Positions 40,237 through 49,500 of a stretch of DNA of 64,000 nucleotides are shown one piece after another. This stretch comes from Archangium violaceum (GTDB lineage Bacteria > Myxococcota > Myxococcia > Myxococcales > Myxococcaceae). A program made the position numbers and the translations under genes. The first letter of the stretch is position 1, and each line of letters opens with the position of its first letter. The stretch spans positions 3,436,501-3,500,500 of the forward strand of contig NZ_CP069338.1 of the NCBI RefSeq assembly GCF_016859125.1. The letters are read 5' to 3'. The notes beneath the pieces were generated by a model. The model did no database searches and was not told the origin of the DNA. It was given only the letters and a program-made list of their open reading frames with translations.

Positions 40237-40629
40237 ATGACCACCGATACCGCGCCGACCCTCTACCCCAACCTGCGCTACCGCGACGCGGCCGCTGCCC
40301 TGAAGTGGCTGGCCGCCGCCTTTGGCTTCGAGGAGCAGCTGGTGGTGCCCGGTCCGGACAACACCATCGCCCACGCCGAGCTGCGCTTCGGGACGAGCAT
40401 CCTCATGCTGGGCAGCGTCCGGGACGATGTGTTCGGCGCCCAGGGCGTCATGGCCCCCTACGTCTACGTGCGGGACATCGACGCCCACTGCGCTCGGGCC
40501 AGGGCCGCGGGGGCGACCATCGTGATGGAGCCCCGCGATACCGACTACGGCTCCCGGGACTACTCCGCGCGTGACCCGGAAGGGTACGTCTGGAGCTTCG
40601 GCACCTACCGGCCCTCGCCGTCCCGGTAG
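40237..40629 (+). CDS. VOC-family (glyoxalase-fold) protein
   Basis: A 130-residue protein of the vicinal-oxygen-chelate superfamily, the type that follows AraC-family regulators. TLYPNLRYRDAAAALKWLAA opens the first beta-alpha-beta unit, and RDYSARDPEGYVWSFGTYRP closes the second with the metal-ligand Glu. Members are dioxygenases, isomerases or antibiotic-binding proteins; which applies is not clear. AGGAGAG precedes the ATG. The gap to the regulator is 95 bases. Confidence 0.88.
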   Translation: MTTDTAPTLYPNLRYRDAAAALKWLAAAFGFEEQLVVPGPDNTIAHAELRFGTSILMLGSVRDDVFGAQGVMAPYVYVRDIDAHCARARAAGATIVMEPRDTDYGSRDYSARDPEGYVWSFGTYRPSPSR

Positions 40630-40656
40630 CGTGCCGAGGCTCGGGCAGCGCCCTGG

Positions 40657-41070
40657 CTACTGGGCCGCCTTGGGGTCCATCCACATGACTTCCCAGTGGT
40701 GGCCGTCGATGTCGTAGAAGCTCCAGGCGTACATGAAGCCATGGTCCTGCGAGTCCATGGCGTGCTTGCCGCCCGCGGCGATGGCCTTCTTGACGAGCTC
40801 GTCCACCTCGGCCCGGCTGCTGCACGACAGCGCGAACAGTCCTTCCGAGTACCGGCTCGTATCGCAGATCTCCCGCTTGGTGAACGTCTTGAAGAAGGGC
40901 TCCGTGATGAGCATCGCGAAGGCCTGCTCGCTGATGATCATGCAGGCCGCCTTGTCGTCCGTGAACTTGGGATTGAACTCGAAGCCGAGCTTCGAGAAGA
41001 ACTCCATGGACTTCTTCAGGTCACGCACGGGCAGGTTGACGAAGAGCATTCGGGACTGGGTGGCTGCCAT
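40657..41070 (-). CDS. VOC-family protein (lactoylglutathione-lyase-like fold)
   Basis: A 137-residue VOC protein, of another subgroup. LFVNLPVRDLKKSMEFFSKL begins the fold, and MYAWSFYDIDGHHWEVMWMD gives the terminal strand with His-His and Glu. This close set (predicted lactoylglutathione lyase type) often exists as single-gene cytoplasmic enzymes of unknown substrate. It is convergent with the VOC gene ending at 40629, so the two are not an operon. ATG 41070 has a GAGGAGAA upstream. Confidence 0.88.
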   Translation of the reverse strand: MAATQSRMLFVNLPVRDLKKSMEFFSKLGFEFNPKFTDDKAACMIISEQAFAMLITEPFFKTFTKREICDTSRYSEGLFALSCSSRAEVDELVKKAIAAGGKHAMDSQDHGFMYAWSFYDIDGHHWEVMWMDPKAAQ

Positions 41071-41177
41071 GTTCTTCTCCTCGGAGTGAGTGGGTTGCTG
41101 CTTCGAAAATAGGGTTCCTGCTTCATTGACGGCGCGCGCGGCCCGGAATCATCGGTCGTGCCGCGCGCTATCTCGTA

Positions 41178-41633
41178 TTACTTCGTGGCCCGGACCGGAA
41201 GGACGGCGCGGAGCCGTTCATCCCGCAGCCAGAGCCCGAGCCAGAGCAGCGTCGCGATATAGACGGGGAAGAGCGTGTGGGTGAAGAGCGGGTTGCCGAC
41301 CCGGACGTGGGTGGCGACCGCGCCTCCGAGGTAGCCCGTCCACAGGACGGCCCCCAGCACCGAGAGCCGCGGAACGAGGTACACGGCCAGGCACGCCAGT
41401 TGAACGAGCCCGAGGCCGAAGAGCACGCTCACGGGGTAGCCGAGCTCCATCGTCCCCTGCTGCGCCTCGGGAATCTGGAGCAACTTTCCAGTGGCGTCGA
41501 ACAGCAGGAAGAGGACGGCGAGGCCGCTGAGGATGCGTCCCGTCCACAGCGCCTTCTTGGCGGGCTGGGTGCCCGTCCGCGTGCGGGTCTCTGGGGCGGA
41601 GTGCTGGAGCTCGGTGTGGGTCGTCGTGGTCAT
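41178..41633 (-). CDS. DoxX-family membrane protein
   Basis: A 151-residue inner-membrane protein with four hydrophobic segments: ILSGLAVLFLLFDATGKLL, GLGLVQLACLAVYLVP, LSVLGAVLWTGYLGGAVA and VYIATLLWLGLWL. DoxX relatives are membrane proteins linked with redox or resistance to thiol stress. The first 40 residues are Thr/Gln-rich and probably cytoplasmic. ATG 41633 follows GGAGG. It is upstream of the VOC gene on the same strand (107 bases away), so they may be cotranscribed. Confidence 0.82.
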   Translation of the reverse strand: MTTTTHTELQHSAPETRTRTGTQPAKKALWTGRILSGLAVLFLLFDATGKLLQIPEAQQGTMELGYPVSVLFGLGLVQLACLAVYLVPRLSVLGAVLWTGYLGGAVATHVRVGNPLFTHTLFPVYIATLLWLGLWLRDERLRAVLPVRATK

Positions 41634-41741
41634 GGGTCCTCCGTGGAGTGGATTCGACGGTTGGACCGCCACGATCGACGAAAGTCATCGGTCGGCCGAA
41701 AAAAAGATCGCGGGCCCCCCCCATGCCCGCCAGGCCGCCGC

Positions 41742-42914
41742 TCAGTTGGGCGGGCAGAAGACGATGTCGAAGTCCTCGGCGTTGCAGGCCGCCATCACCG
41801 TGTCATCGCCGGACCACGAGTAGGACTGGGAGCAGGCCGCGTCGAAGTACCGGGCCACGACGCTGTTGGGGTTGTCGCGGTCGCGGCTCACGCAGGAGAT
41901 GACCTTGCCGGCGGCGTTGCGGAACTGGCCCTCCGCGGGGCAGCCCGGGAGCAGGTCCATGGGGCAGCTGCGGGTCTGCCCCGAGCAGGTCGTCCCCCCA
42001 CCCAGCTCATAGGGAACGATCTTCAGGGGGAGGTTGTGGGCATCCACGTGGCTGAGGTTGAACCAGTCCCAGCTGGTGTAGGAGTAGAACACCTCGTTGA
42101 AGCCGAACTCCGCCAGGGAGTGCTTCTCGAAGCCCGGGTCCTCGCCCTTGCGGAAGCCCCAGTAGCGCTTGGTCGGCATGTACGCCGTGACGGAGCCGAT
42201 GGTCCGGCACGCTTCCTGGCCCGAGCCCAGGGTGCCTCCGGTGATGTTGTTGCCGGCGAACTCGACTTCGAAGGAGCACCTGTTGATGAAGCGCAGGGTG
42301 GTCTGCCCATCGGCGACGGCGCATCCGCGGCCCGGGTTGTCCGAGCCGCCGCCGCTCACCTTGTCGAGCGTGTAGAGCTGGTTGGTGGTGCCGGTGTACG
42401 GGTACTGGACGTACTCCGTGCCGTTGGCCGCCGAGCCCCAATACAGGTCGATGACCATGTCCGTGTGGCGCGCGTGGATGCTGAACTGGTTGTTGCCCCG
42501 GGCCACGAACCTGAACTGCTGGTTGTTCCCGCCTACGTACGTCCACTGATGCACCTTGGCGTTCTGCGCGGTGCTGTTTTCGGAGATGTCGAGCGCCTTG
42601 TTGCTGTTGACGTTGATGATCTTCCAGTACCCATCCGACGTCGGGGAGATGTGGAACTTCTGCGCGTTGCTGCCGTTGCAGTCGTACTGCTGCACCTTGG
42701 CTCCGTCCGCGGTGCTGCCCGAGGCGATGTCGATGCACTTGTTGGTCGCGACGGAGCGGATGACGTAGTCACCCTCCGAGATGCTCGACACGATGGCCTC
42801 GCTCTGGAGCTGCCCGCTCTCCTCGGCGGTCTTCGGCTCGATGACACCGCATCCCACCAGGCCACCCAGAACGCCCAACAACGACAGACAGCGGTACACC
42901 CTCCTATACGTCAT
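41742..42914 (-). CDS. Lipoprotein with ricin-type lectin and thaumatin-like domains
   Basis: A 390-residue lipoprotein (leader LLGVLGGLVGC). Residues about 45-190 form a ricin-B-type lectin domain with three QxW-like repeats (NAQKFHISPTSDGYWKIINV; NNQQFRFVARGNNQFSIHAR). After a Gly/Ser linker, residues about 205-390 match thaumatin-like proteins: LRFINRCSFEVEF, EFGFNEVFYSYTSWDWFNLS, HVDAHNLPLKIVP and the Cys-rich CPMDLLPGCP, CSQSYSWSGDDTVM, DFDIVFCPPN. Thaumatin-like proteins bind or cleave beta-glucans, so the protein may attack or bind fungal or other glycans, which fits predation. AAGGAGA lies ahead of ATG 42914. Two direct repeats lie 135 bases upstream. Confidence 0.85.
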   Translation of the reverse strand: MTYRRVYRCLSLLGVLGGLVGCGVIEPKTAEESGQLQSEAIVSSISEGDYVIRSVATNKCIDIASGSTADGAKVQQYDCNGSNAQKFHISPTSDGYWKIINVNSNKALDISENSTAQNAKVHQWTYVGGNNQQFRFVARGNNQFSIHARHTDMVIDLYWGSAANGTEYVQYPYTGTTNQLYTLDKVSGGGSDNPGRGCAVADGQTTLRFINRCSFEVEFAGNNITGGTLGSGQEACRTIGSVTAYMPTKRYWGFRKGEDPGFEKHSLAEFGFNEVFYSYTSWDWFNLSHVDAHNLPLKIVPYELGGGTTCSGQTRSCPMDLLPGCPAEGQFRNAAGKVISCVSRDRDNPNSVVARYFDAACSQSYSWSGDDTVMAACNAEDFDIVFCPPN

Positions 42915-43050
42915 GATGCTCTCCTTGCGATTGGCTGAGAGGTGGGGGACCCACCTCTCTCTTGGTCGGAGCAATCGGTATGCCAGGAGCCGCTTCCCAT
43001 GGAAGAACTTGATTCCATGGAATTGAAGGCGGTGCGGTCCAAATGACGTG

Positions 43051-43088
43051 GTGACAACAGTTACCACCCCGGGACAACAGTCATCACC
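43051..43088. promoter_or_regulatory. Tandem near-palindromic sites ahead of lectin-thaumatin gene
   Basis: GTGACAACAGTTAC (43051-43064) is a near-dyad with a four-base centre. The related sequence GACAACAGTCATCACC (43073-43088) repeats it with a 20-base period and two changes. They stand 137-174 bases upstream of the ATG at 42914. A similar GTGACAGGAGTCAC lies 141 bases ahead of the ADYC gene. They may bind the same regulator. Confidence 0.4.
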
Positions 43089-44562
43089 CTCGAGGCGCGC
43101 TCCGGGCGATGGAGGTCCCCGCGAGCTTCAGGATGTTGAACTCGACGCGGCGGTTGTTCTCCCGGCCCTTCGCCGTCTTGTTCGTGTCCACGGGCCGCGT
43201 CTCGCCGTAGCCCACCGACTCCAGCCGGTTCGCGGCGATGCCCTCGTTGATGAGGAAGGCGCGCACGTTGTCCGCCCTGCGCTGCGACAGGTCCCTGTTG
43301 CTGGCGTCATCGCCCTGGTCGTCCGTGTGGCCCTCCACGCGCAGCAGGTGGATCTCCGGGTGGGCCTTCAGCACCGCCGCCACCTGCTTCAGCGTGTCGA
43401 AGGACTCGAGCAGGATGACGTCCTTCGCCGTGTCGAAGTAGACCTCGTCCACGACGATGCTCGTGCTCCCCAGGCGGGCCTTGCTCCCGGCCACGTCGCG
43501 GCAGTCGTTCTGGACCTTCGTCACGAGGAGGTCCTCGGGCCGCGAGGAGGGCGCGAGGGGCGCCACGGGAGCGGGCGTCATGGCGAGGGGCGCGGGAGGA
43601 GGCAGCGGCCGGGAGAGCCGAGCGCGCTCGCCGGGTTGGGTCCAGTCGATACCCGCGAAGAGGCGGAAGCCGGGAGTGCCGTAACCGCGCGTGAGGCCCG
43701 GGCCTCCGCCCACGTGCGCCAGCAGTCCGTCACGCACGCGGTATTGCACCGAGGCGAGCACCTCCAGCGGAGCCTCCGTGGAACCGCGCGCCAGCCCGAG
43801 CGCGCCCGCGACCTGGGCCTGCACGGCGAGCCGCTCGCCCACGGGCACCCGGGCTCCGACCGACAGGGACAGCTCGGTGCCGGCGCGCAGGTTGAAGAGT
43901 CGCAGCTCGTCGCGCACCTGGGCGCCCAGGTTGGCCACCACGCGCACGCCGCTCGCGGGGGCCCACTCCCCCACCACCTGGGGCCGCACGGCCACGCCCG
44001 CGCCGCCACGGAAACCCTGGCCGCCCGCGGTGGGCAGCAGCACGGGGAGGGCGAGGCCCAGGTGCAGCGCGCCCCTCGAGTACAGGTGCGCCTTGGGCAC
44101 CAGCCGCAGGTCTCCCACGCCCGCGCCGCTCACGCCCTCCGCGAAGGCGGGGGTGATGGCGGCGCCCCGCTCGGAGGACTGGTAGGTGATGGGCAGCGCC
44201 ACGCCCAGCTCGAAGCGGTTCCACAGCGACAGCGAGCCCATCAGGTCCACCGTCACCTGGTGGGCCACCACCTGGTAGACGAAGTCATCCTGCCGCACGT
44301 CGAGGAAGCCCAGCGGGTTGCTCGCGTAGTCGAGCGAGGCGCCCAGGTGCCAGCCGAGGTGTCCCTCCACCCGCGCACCGTGCACGCCGAGGATGTCCGT
44401 GGCGCCAGGGCCGGGTTTGTAGCGCTGCACGTCGATGGCTTGAGTCAGGGGGGCGGCGGAGTCCTGGGCCCGGGCCACGGGAGCGGACAGCACTCCCAGG
44501 GCCGCCAGTCCGGCGGCGGAGGACGCCCGGCGGGTGGAGGAGCCCATGCGCCGCGAGCGCAT
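43084..44562 (-). CDS. OmpA-family outer-membrane protein with beta-barrel
   Basis: A 492-residue protein with a signal peptide (SAAGLAALGVLSAPVARA). The first 320 residues look like an outer-membrane barrel with alternating strands (DFVYQVVAHQVTVDLMGSLS; LGVALPITYQSS; GFRLFAGIDW). A Pro-rich linker and then an OmpA C-terminal domain follow (about residues 375-480): VYFDTAKDVILLESFDTLKQ, LLRVEGHTDDQGDDASNRDL, SQRRADNVRAFLI and ENNRRVEFNIL, the peptidoglycan-binding NTD/R set. ATG 44562 overlaps the TGA of the preceding gene (TGATG); GTG 44571 is an alternative. This gene and its DUF11 partner form a cell-envelope pair, as often in myxobacteria. Confidence 0.9.
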   Translation of the reverse strand: MRSRRMGSSTRRASSAAGLAALGVLSAPVARAQDSAAPLTQAIDVQRYKPGPGATDILGVHGARVEGHLGWHLGASLDYASNPLGFLDVRQDDFVYQVVAHQVTVDLMGSLSLWNRFELGVALPITYQSSERGAAITPAFAEGVSGAGVGDLRLVPKAHLYSRGALHLGLALPVLLPTAGGQGFRGGAGVAVRPQVVGEWAPASGVRVVANLGAQVRDELRLFNLRAGTELSLSVGARVPVGERLAVQAQVAGALGLARGSTEAPLEVLASVQYRVRDGLLAHVGGGPGLTRGYGTPGFRLFAGIDWTQPGERARLSRPLPPPAPLAMTPAPVAPLAPSSRPEDLLVTKVQNDCRDVAGSKARLGSTSIVVDEVYFDTAKDVILLESFDTLKQVAAVLKAHPEIHLLRVEGHTDDQGDDASNRDLSQRRADNVRAFLINEGIAANRLESVGYGETRPVDTNKTAKGRENNRRVEFNILKLAGTSIARSAPRG

Positions 44563-45035
44563 CAGCGACACGCCTCGAACGTGAATGTGACCGACTCACC
44601 GATGGCCATCTTCCCGCCCTGGGTCGGCGTGGCGTCCCTACCCAGGTAGAGGGTGAGGGTGCGCGTGGCGTCGTTGAACCACGCCACGTCATCCCCCGGT
44701 TGGTCGGTCACGCTCCGGTCGTTCAACATCATGGTGCCGGGGACGTACTGGAGCTGGGCGGGCAGCCGATCCGTGAGCTTCGTGTCCCGGGAGACGTCGT
44801 CGCCCGTGTTGGTGGTCGTGATGGTGTAGCGGAGACGATCGCCCGGCCATGCCATGTCGGCGGTGCGCGAGCGGTTCTCCACCGACTTGTACGTCTCCCG
44901 GAAGTCCGGGCGCTGGCTCATGCCCAGGGCCTGGCCGGAGCCAGCCAGCAGCAGGGGCAGGGAGAGCAGCAGGGTCATCGCCCAGGACATCGGCGCGAAC
45001 CACTGCCGCGAGAAGGATGAGGATTGGGTTCGCAT
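44562..45035 (-). CDS. DUF11-domain secreted protein
   Basis: A 157-residue protein with a signal peptide (MTLLLSLPLLLAGSGQALG) and one DUF11 Ig-like repeat: DMAWPGDRLRYTITTTNTGD, then LTDRLPAQLQYVPGTMML and SVTFTFEACR. These repeats are found in large bacterial surface proteins; here a single repeat forms the whole mature protein. The TGA overlaps the start of the OmpA-type gene (TGATG), so the pair is co-translated. ATG 45035 has no strong Shine-Dalgarno; GTG 45074 is possible. A 14-base palindrome lies 101 bases upstream. Confidence 0.78.
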   Translation of the reverse strand: MRTQSSSFSRQWFAPMSWAMTLLLSLPLLLAGSGQALGMSQRPDFRETYKSVENRSRTADMAWPGDRLRYTITTTNTGDDVSRDTKLTDRLPAQLQYVPGTMMLNDRSVTDQPGDDVAWFNDATRTLTLYLGRDATPTQGGKMAIGESVTFTFEACR

Positions 45036-45135
45036 GGGTCGCTCGCGGGAAGGTGTTGTCCTGACATCCACCAAGGTGCCAGTGATTGCCTTCCAGCTCT
45101 GTGCGCGGACTCACGGCCGGGGTGTGAATGCCGTC

Positions 45136-45149
45136 ACGACCCGGGTCGT
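45136..45149. promoter_or_regulatory. 14-base palindrome upstream of DUF11 gene
   Basis: ACGACCCGGGTCGT is a perfect palindrome in the 227-base gap between the ADYC and DUF11 genes. It is a candidate operator for the DUF11/OmpA pair. Confidence 0.35.
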
Positions 45150-45202
45150 CTCATGCCGGCCAGCGGTGGCGTCGTTGGCCAGGGGTCGTTCCGAAAACGC
45201 CT

Positions 45203-45236
45203 CCGGGCAGGCAGGTGACATGACCTGCCTGCCCGG
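45203..45236 (-). terminator. Strong hairpin terminating the ADYC gene
   Basis: CCGGGCAGGCAGGT (45203-45216) pairs perfectly with ACCTGCCTGCCCGG (45223-45236) around a six-base loop. Reading on the minus strand, it follows the ADYC stop by 27 bases and is followed by AGGCGTTTTCGG, so it probably ends that transcript, though the T-run is short. Confidence 0.7.
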
Positions 45237-45262
45237 CTCGTTCCAGAAACGAACGTTGCTTC

Positions 45263-46366
45263 TCAAGGGGCCGCTGCCTGGGCCGAGGCGCCCTGCAGGC
45301 GTTCGTACGACTGGTTTCGCAGCAGCGTCGTCCCCTTGTTCATGTCCACGCGCTGCACGGTGCAGCGGTCCCCCTGTCCCAGATCCACCGGCTCGCCCAC
45401 GTGGAAGCGCTCCGGGCACTCCTGGAGGATCTTCTCCATCGCTTGCCCATCCCGGGTTCGCGACAGGCACGTGGCTCCGTCAGGCGCCCAGGCCGCCTCG
45501 AAGGTGGCGCGCGAGGGCTCCCAGCTCGCAGAGGACTCCGTCGTCCGTGAGAGCACGCCCAGCCCGTCGTAGATGTCGATGACGGTGCCTTCGCGGGTGT
45601 GGCTCTGGCCGTTGCCGCAGTAGTCGGCGCGGGCCATGCGGGTGCAGGCCTGATGCAACTCCGCCAGGGATTGCCCGTTCCAGCTGGCCCAGGGCTTGTA
45701 GCCCCAGCTGATGCACTTGGAGATGACGCCGGTCTCGCACGCCAGGGTGAACTTGCCCGGCACGTCGTGGTGCGCTCCGCTGGCATCCCAGACGCCGCTC
45801 ACCGCCAGCGCCCGCGGATCGGAGACGGTGCCGATGGCCGCGCAGGGGTTCTCCCACTCCTGGGCCACCGGGTTCCAGGCCTCGATGCGGTACCAGACCA
45901 CGTCGGGGTCCGTGGGCGAGGGCTCGGCGCCGCACAGGGCGACCTCCACGGGTTTGCCCTGACTGGAGGTGCCCCGGAGCACGGTGCCCACCAGGCTGGT
46001 GGCGGTCTGGGAGGAGCCCACCAGGCGCCCCTTCTCCAATCGCGGACTCCCCACCTGGGCATCGCTGCGGAGCGGCGCTTCCAGGTCGACCGAGACGAGC
46101 ACGCTGCGTCGCTCGTCACCCTGGTGCCTGGCGCTCCACTCCTTCCGGGTGCCCCACAGGAGCGTGCCCTGAGGCTTGTTGCCGCGGTCAGGCGCGTGGC
46201 TCTGGCAGCGGCGCGCGTACCGCTCGGTCTCGGACACCGGGGCCACCGTGCTGACCGCCGCGCTCGCCGGGCTCTGGGATCGAGAGGACGCCGGGCTCGC
46301 GGAGAACGCGGGCGTGGTGAACAGCAGACACATCGAGGCAATAAGGGATTTGTTCCACGTCTTCAT
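45263..46366 (-). CDS. ADYC-domain secreted protein
   Basis: A 367-residue protein with a signal peptide (NKSLIASMCLLFTTPAFS). Residues about 195-300 contain the ADYC domain named for its motif ARADYCGNGQSHT; CETGVISKCISWGYKPWASW precedes it, and the Cys/His pattern suggests a disulfide-linked extracellular fold. The ADYC family is largely restricted to myxobacteria and has no known activity. ATG 46366 is used because GGAGAGG is seven bases upstream; ATG 46372 is an alternative. A GTGAC-N4-GTCAC dyad lies 141 bases ahead of the start. Confidence 0.8.
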   Translation of the reverse strand: MKTWNKSLIASMCLLFTTPAFSASPASSRSQSPASAAVSTVAPVSETERYARRCQSHAPDRGNKPQGTLLWGTRKEWSARHQGDERRSVLVSVDLEAPLRSDAQVGSPRLEKGRLVGSSQTATSLVGTVLRGTSSQGKPVEVALCGAEPSPTDPDVVWYRIEAWNPVAQEWENPCAAIGTVSDPRALAVSGVWDASGAHHDVPGKFTLACETGVISKCISWGYKPWASWNGQSLAELHQACTRMARADYCGNGQSHTREGTVIDIYDGLGVLSRTTESSASWEPSRATFEAAWAPDGATCLSRTRDGQAMEKILQECPERFHVGEPVDLGQGDRCTVQRVDMNKGTTLLRNQSYERLQGASAQAAAP

Positions 46367-46506
46367 GGACATACCTCTCCGTTGGGGTGGGGACGACATG
46401 CCCGGCGCGGCCCTTCCCCGTCCCTTTGACCGTGAAGGGCTGCACCGTGGATGAAGAATTACCCACGTGCTTCCGGTGGGGATGTGCGCGCCCTCACACG
46501 CTTCGT

Positions 46507-46520
46507 GTGACAGGAGTCAC
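46507..46520. promoter_or_regulatory. GTGAC-N4-GTCAC dyad ahead of ADYC gene
   Basis: A perfect GTGAC/GTCAC inverted repeat with a four-base centre, 141 bases upstream of the ADYC ATG. It resembles GTGACAACAGTTAC ahead of the lectin-thaumatin gene at a similar distance, so one regulator could control both. Confidence 0.4.
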
Positions 46521-46534
46521 GCCTGCCGCGGGCA

Positions 46535-49500
46535 CTACCGGGAGGAGACGGACGCGCAGACGCGCACGCCAATCTCGGGGTCGCGTTGGGTGGGGTCGCC
46601 AGCCGAGCGGTTGGCGGCGAGCGCCATGATGATGTCGTAGTACCAGCCCCCTCCTCGCAGGACGATACGCCCGAGGTCCGGTGTCACGGGCCGCGTGAGC
46701 TCGTACGCGTTGCCGGTCATGTCGACGAGTCCGAAGGGGCTCGTCGAGATGGGATGGGAGCCGACCATGTCGGGCCCGTAGGCCATGGGCTGCCGGGCGT
46801 AGGTCACGTCGATGTTGGCGTCATCGGGCAGGAGCCGCTCCCCATGCGGGTACTCGCGGCCGTCGGCGCCACGGGCGGCGCGCTCCCATTCGAACTCGCT
46901 GCACAGGCGCGCTCCAGGCAGACGCCCCGAGTGGTCCAGCCAGTAGAAATAGCCCGCGAGATCCTCGGCGGAGACGCCGGACAGGGGGAACTGGCGCCAG
47001 TCGGCGGTATCGCGGCGGGTACGGTCCGGGTAGCGAAACGGCTCTCCGTCCCGTGCGGAGAGGACGCCTTCACGCGAACGATGGAAGGAGAAGACCCAGC
47101 CGGTGCCGGGCTGATGCCGCAGCGTGATGGCTCTGGCGTGGCTGAAGTGCGGTTGCTCGAGGATGCGTCGGGCCGCCGCGTTCGGGGGGAGGGTGTCGAG
47201 GTAGGTCACCCAGTCACCGAACGTCACCTCCGTGCGGCCGATGAGATAGGCCTCGTTGAGACAGGTCCGGTGGAGGGGCGCGCTGCTCATGAACTCCCGG
47301 AGTTCCTCCGGCTTGGCGGTGCCCTGGAGGAAGCAACCGGGAGGGATGTAGACGTAGCCAGGAGGCACGCGGGTGGGGAGCTCGAGGTGGCGCCGCTCGG
47401 TTTCGCCCCGCGTGAGGAGCAGGGGCAGGTCGACCGGCGCGTGGCCGGGCGCGGTGATGTGGAGGAGATAGGAGCCCGCGGGCAGCAGCGCGCGGGTGAT
47501 GGGCGTCTGGCCGAGCTCCTGGACGTACTGGGGGCGCAGCACGCCCCGCTCATCGGGGACGTAGCGCTCGAGCCGGACGCGTGCTCCGGGAGGGGATGTC
47601 ACGAGCTGGAGCTCGGCCGGTGCCGAGAGCCGCCGCCGCCATTCGGAGCCGTCGTCCGCGCCTTCGAGCAACTGCTCCAGGCGCTGTCCCTGCTCGTCCA
47701 GAATGCGCTGCTGGTGGAAGTGCTCGGCCAGGAGCATGCGCTCATGGGTGACCTCGAGGAGGAGCCGCCGCGCCTCCGCGTGGCCGCGCTCACGCTCCAG
47801 CGCCCTCTCGAGGAACATGGTGGCGCGGAGATGGGCCGCATCGCTCTTCTCGAGCAATCCGAGCGCTTCGTCCCATCGCCGTTCGGCGGTTGGCCGGAGG
47901 TCATGGGGGCCGGGTGGGTTGTCCGGGCCGGAGGACGGAGGAGCCCGGCCGTCGAACAGCGCGAGCGCCTCCTCGCGGCGGGCACGGGCTTCCTGTCCCA
48001 GGGTGCGGCCCTCGGCGAGCGCTTTGCGCGCGGTGTCCATCGCGTCGGCGACGAAGCGCGCATCCTCGAGGTACGCCTGCAGGCGCAGCCCCCCATAGAG
48101 GGCGGCGAGGGCGAGCACCCCGAGGAGCAGGGCCGCGGTCTGCCCCCACCGCTGGAAGCTCAGGGCGCGGCGCGAGGCCTGGAGGAAGGCGTGCTCGCGG
48201 GGCCCCAGCGTCGTGGAGTCCAACGGGCGTGTCTCGTCGAGCTGACGCTGTCCCCACAGGGCATCCCGGGCGCGGCCCAGGCGCTCCCACTCGGCGCTCG
48301 CCACCTCGACGCGCTGGCGCACCGCGCGGTGGCCGATGTCGTCATCGAGCCAGTTGCGCAACGTGCCCCAGCTCGTGATGAGCGAGTCATGGGCAATGCC
48401 ATACCGGGCCTTGCCTCCCGTGCTCCTCGCGTGGAGGAGCCGGCCCTCGATGAGCGCGTGGAGGGCGGCGCGGGAGTCGGCATCCGACGCCGCGACGAGC
48501 TCCTCCTCGCTCCGCTCCCCGCGCGTGCCCTCCGCCGTCACGAGCTGGAGCAGGAGCCGCCGCGCCGCCTGCTGCTCGGCCGGGCTCAACCTCGCGAGCA
48601 CCCCGTCGGCATGCCGCGACAGCGCTCCGGCCACGCCGCCCATCTCGTCGAGCGCCGCGCGGGTGATGCGGCCGTGCGCCGGGTTGTGCCGCTCCCACAG
48701 CTCGGCGAGCGCGAACTGGAGCAGGGGCAGGCTGCCCGCGCCGTTCGCCGTGGAGTCGACGAGCGTCTGGATGAGCTCCCTGGACTCGAAGACCACGCCG
48801 CGGCTGCGCGCCGGGCCGACGATGGCCTCGCGCACGCCCTCGGGCGACATGGGCCGGAGGATGTAGAGCGCGCGCTCGGCCTCGTCGCCCAGGCCGGGTA
48901 GCGCGCACACGCGCGTGAGGAAGTCGCCGCGCACCGCCAGGAGCACGCGCACTCCCGCCGAGGGCAGGGCGAGCTCACCGAGCACGGCGGCGAAGCGCAG
49001 CGCCTGGACGGGCTCGGCGAGCGTGATGAGCTCCTCGAGCTGGTCGACGAAGAGGAGCAGGCCGCGCTTTCCCGAGTACGCCTCGCGCAGGGCCTGACCG
49101 AGCCAAGCCGGGGTGTCCGTGAGGGCGGTGACGACCTCCGCCTCCCTCCTGCCGAGCAGGGGCGCGAGCGCGGCGGCGAGCGCCTGGAGCGGCCGGTGAC
49201 CGGGGTAGAGCGTGACCGTGTAGATTTCACGGCCCTCGTCCACGGCGCTGGCGGACACGCGGGGGAGCACACCGGCACGGCACAGCGAGGACTTGCCCAC
49301 GCCGGAGTCCCCCGCGACGAGTGCCAGGGATTGGTGGCGCAGGCGCTCGAGCACGGCGCGGATGTCGGCGTCGCGTCCGAAGAAGAGCGCGCGGTGCTCG
49401 GCCTCGAAGGGGGCCAGACCGCGGTAGGGATTGCCCGCGGCGAGCGGCGTGGAGGCGTGGCGCTGCTCGAGGCGCTCCAGGTCCTCGCGGAGCTGGTCGG

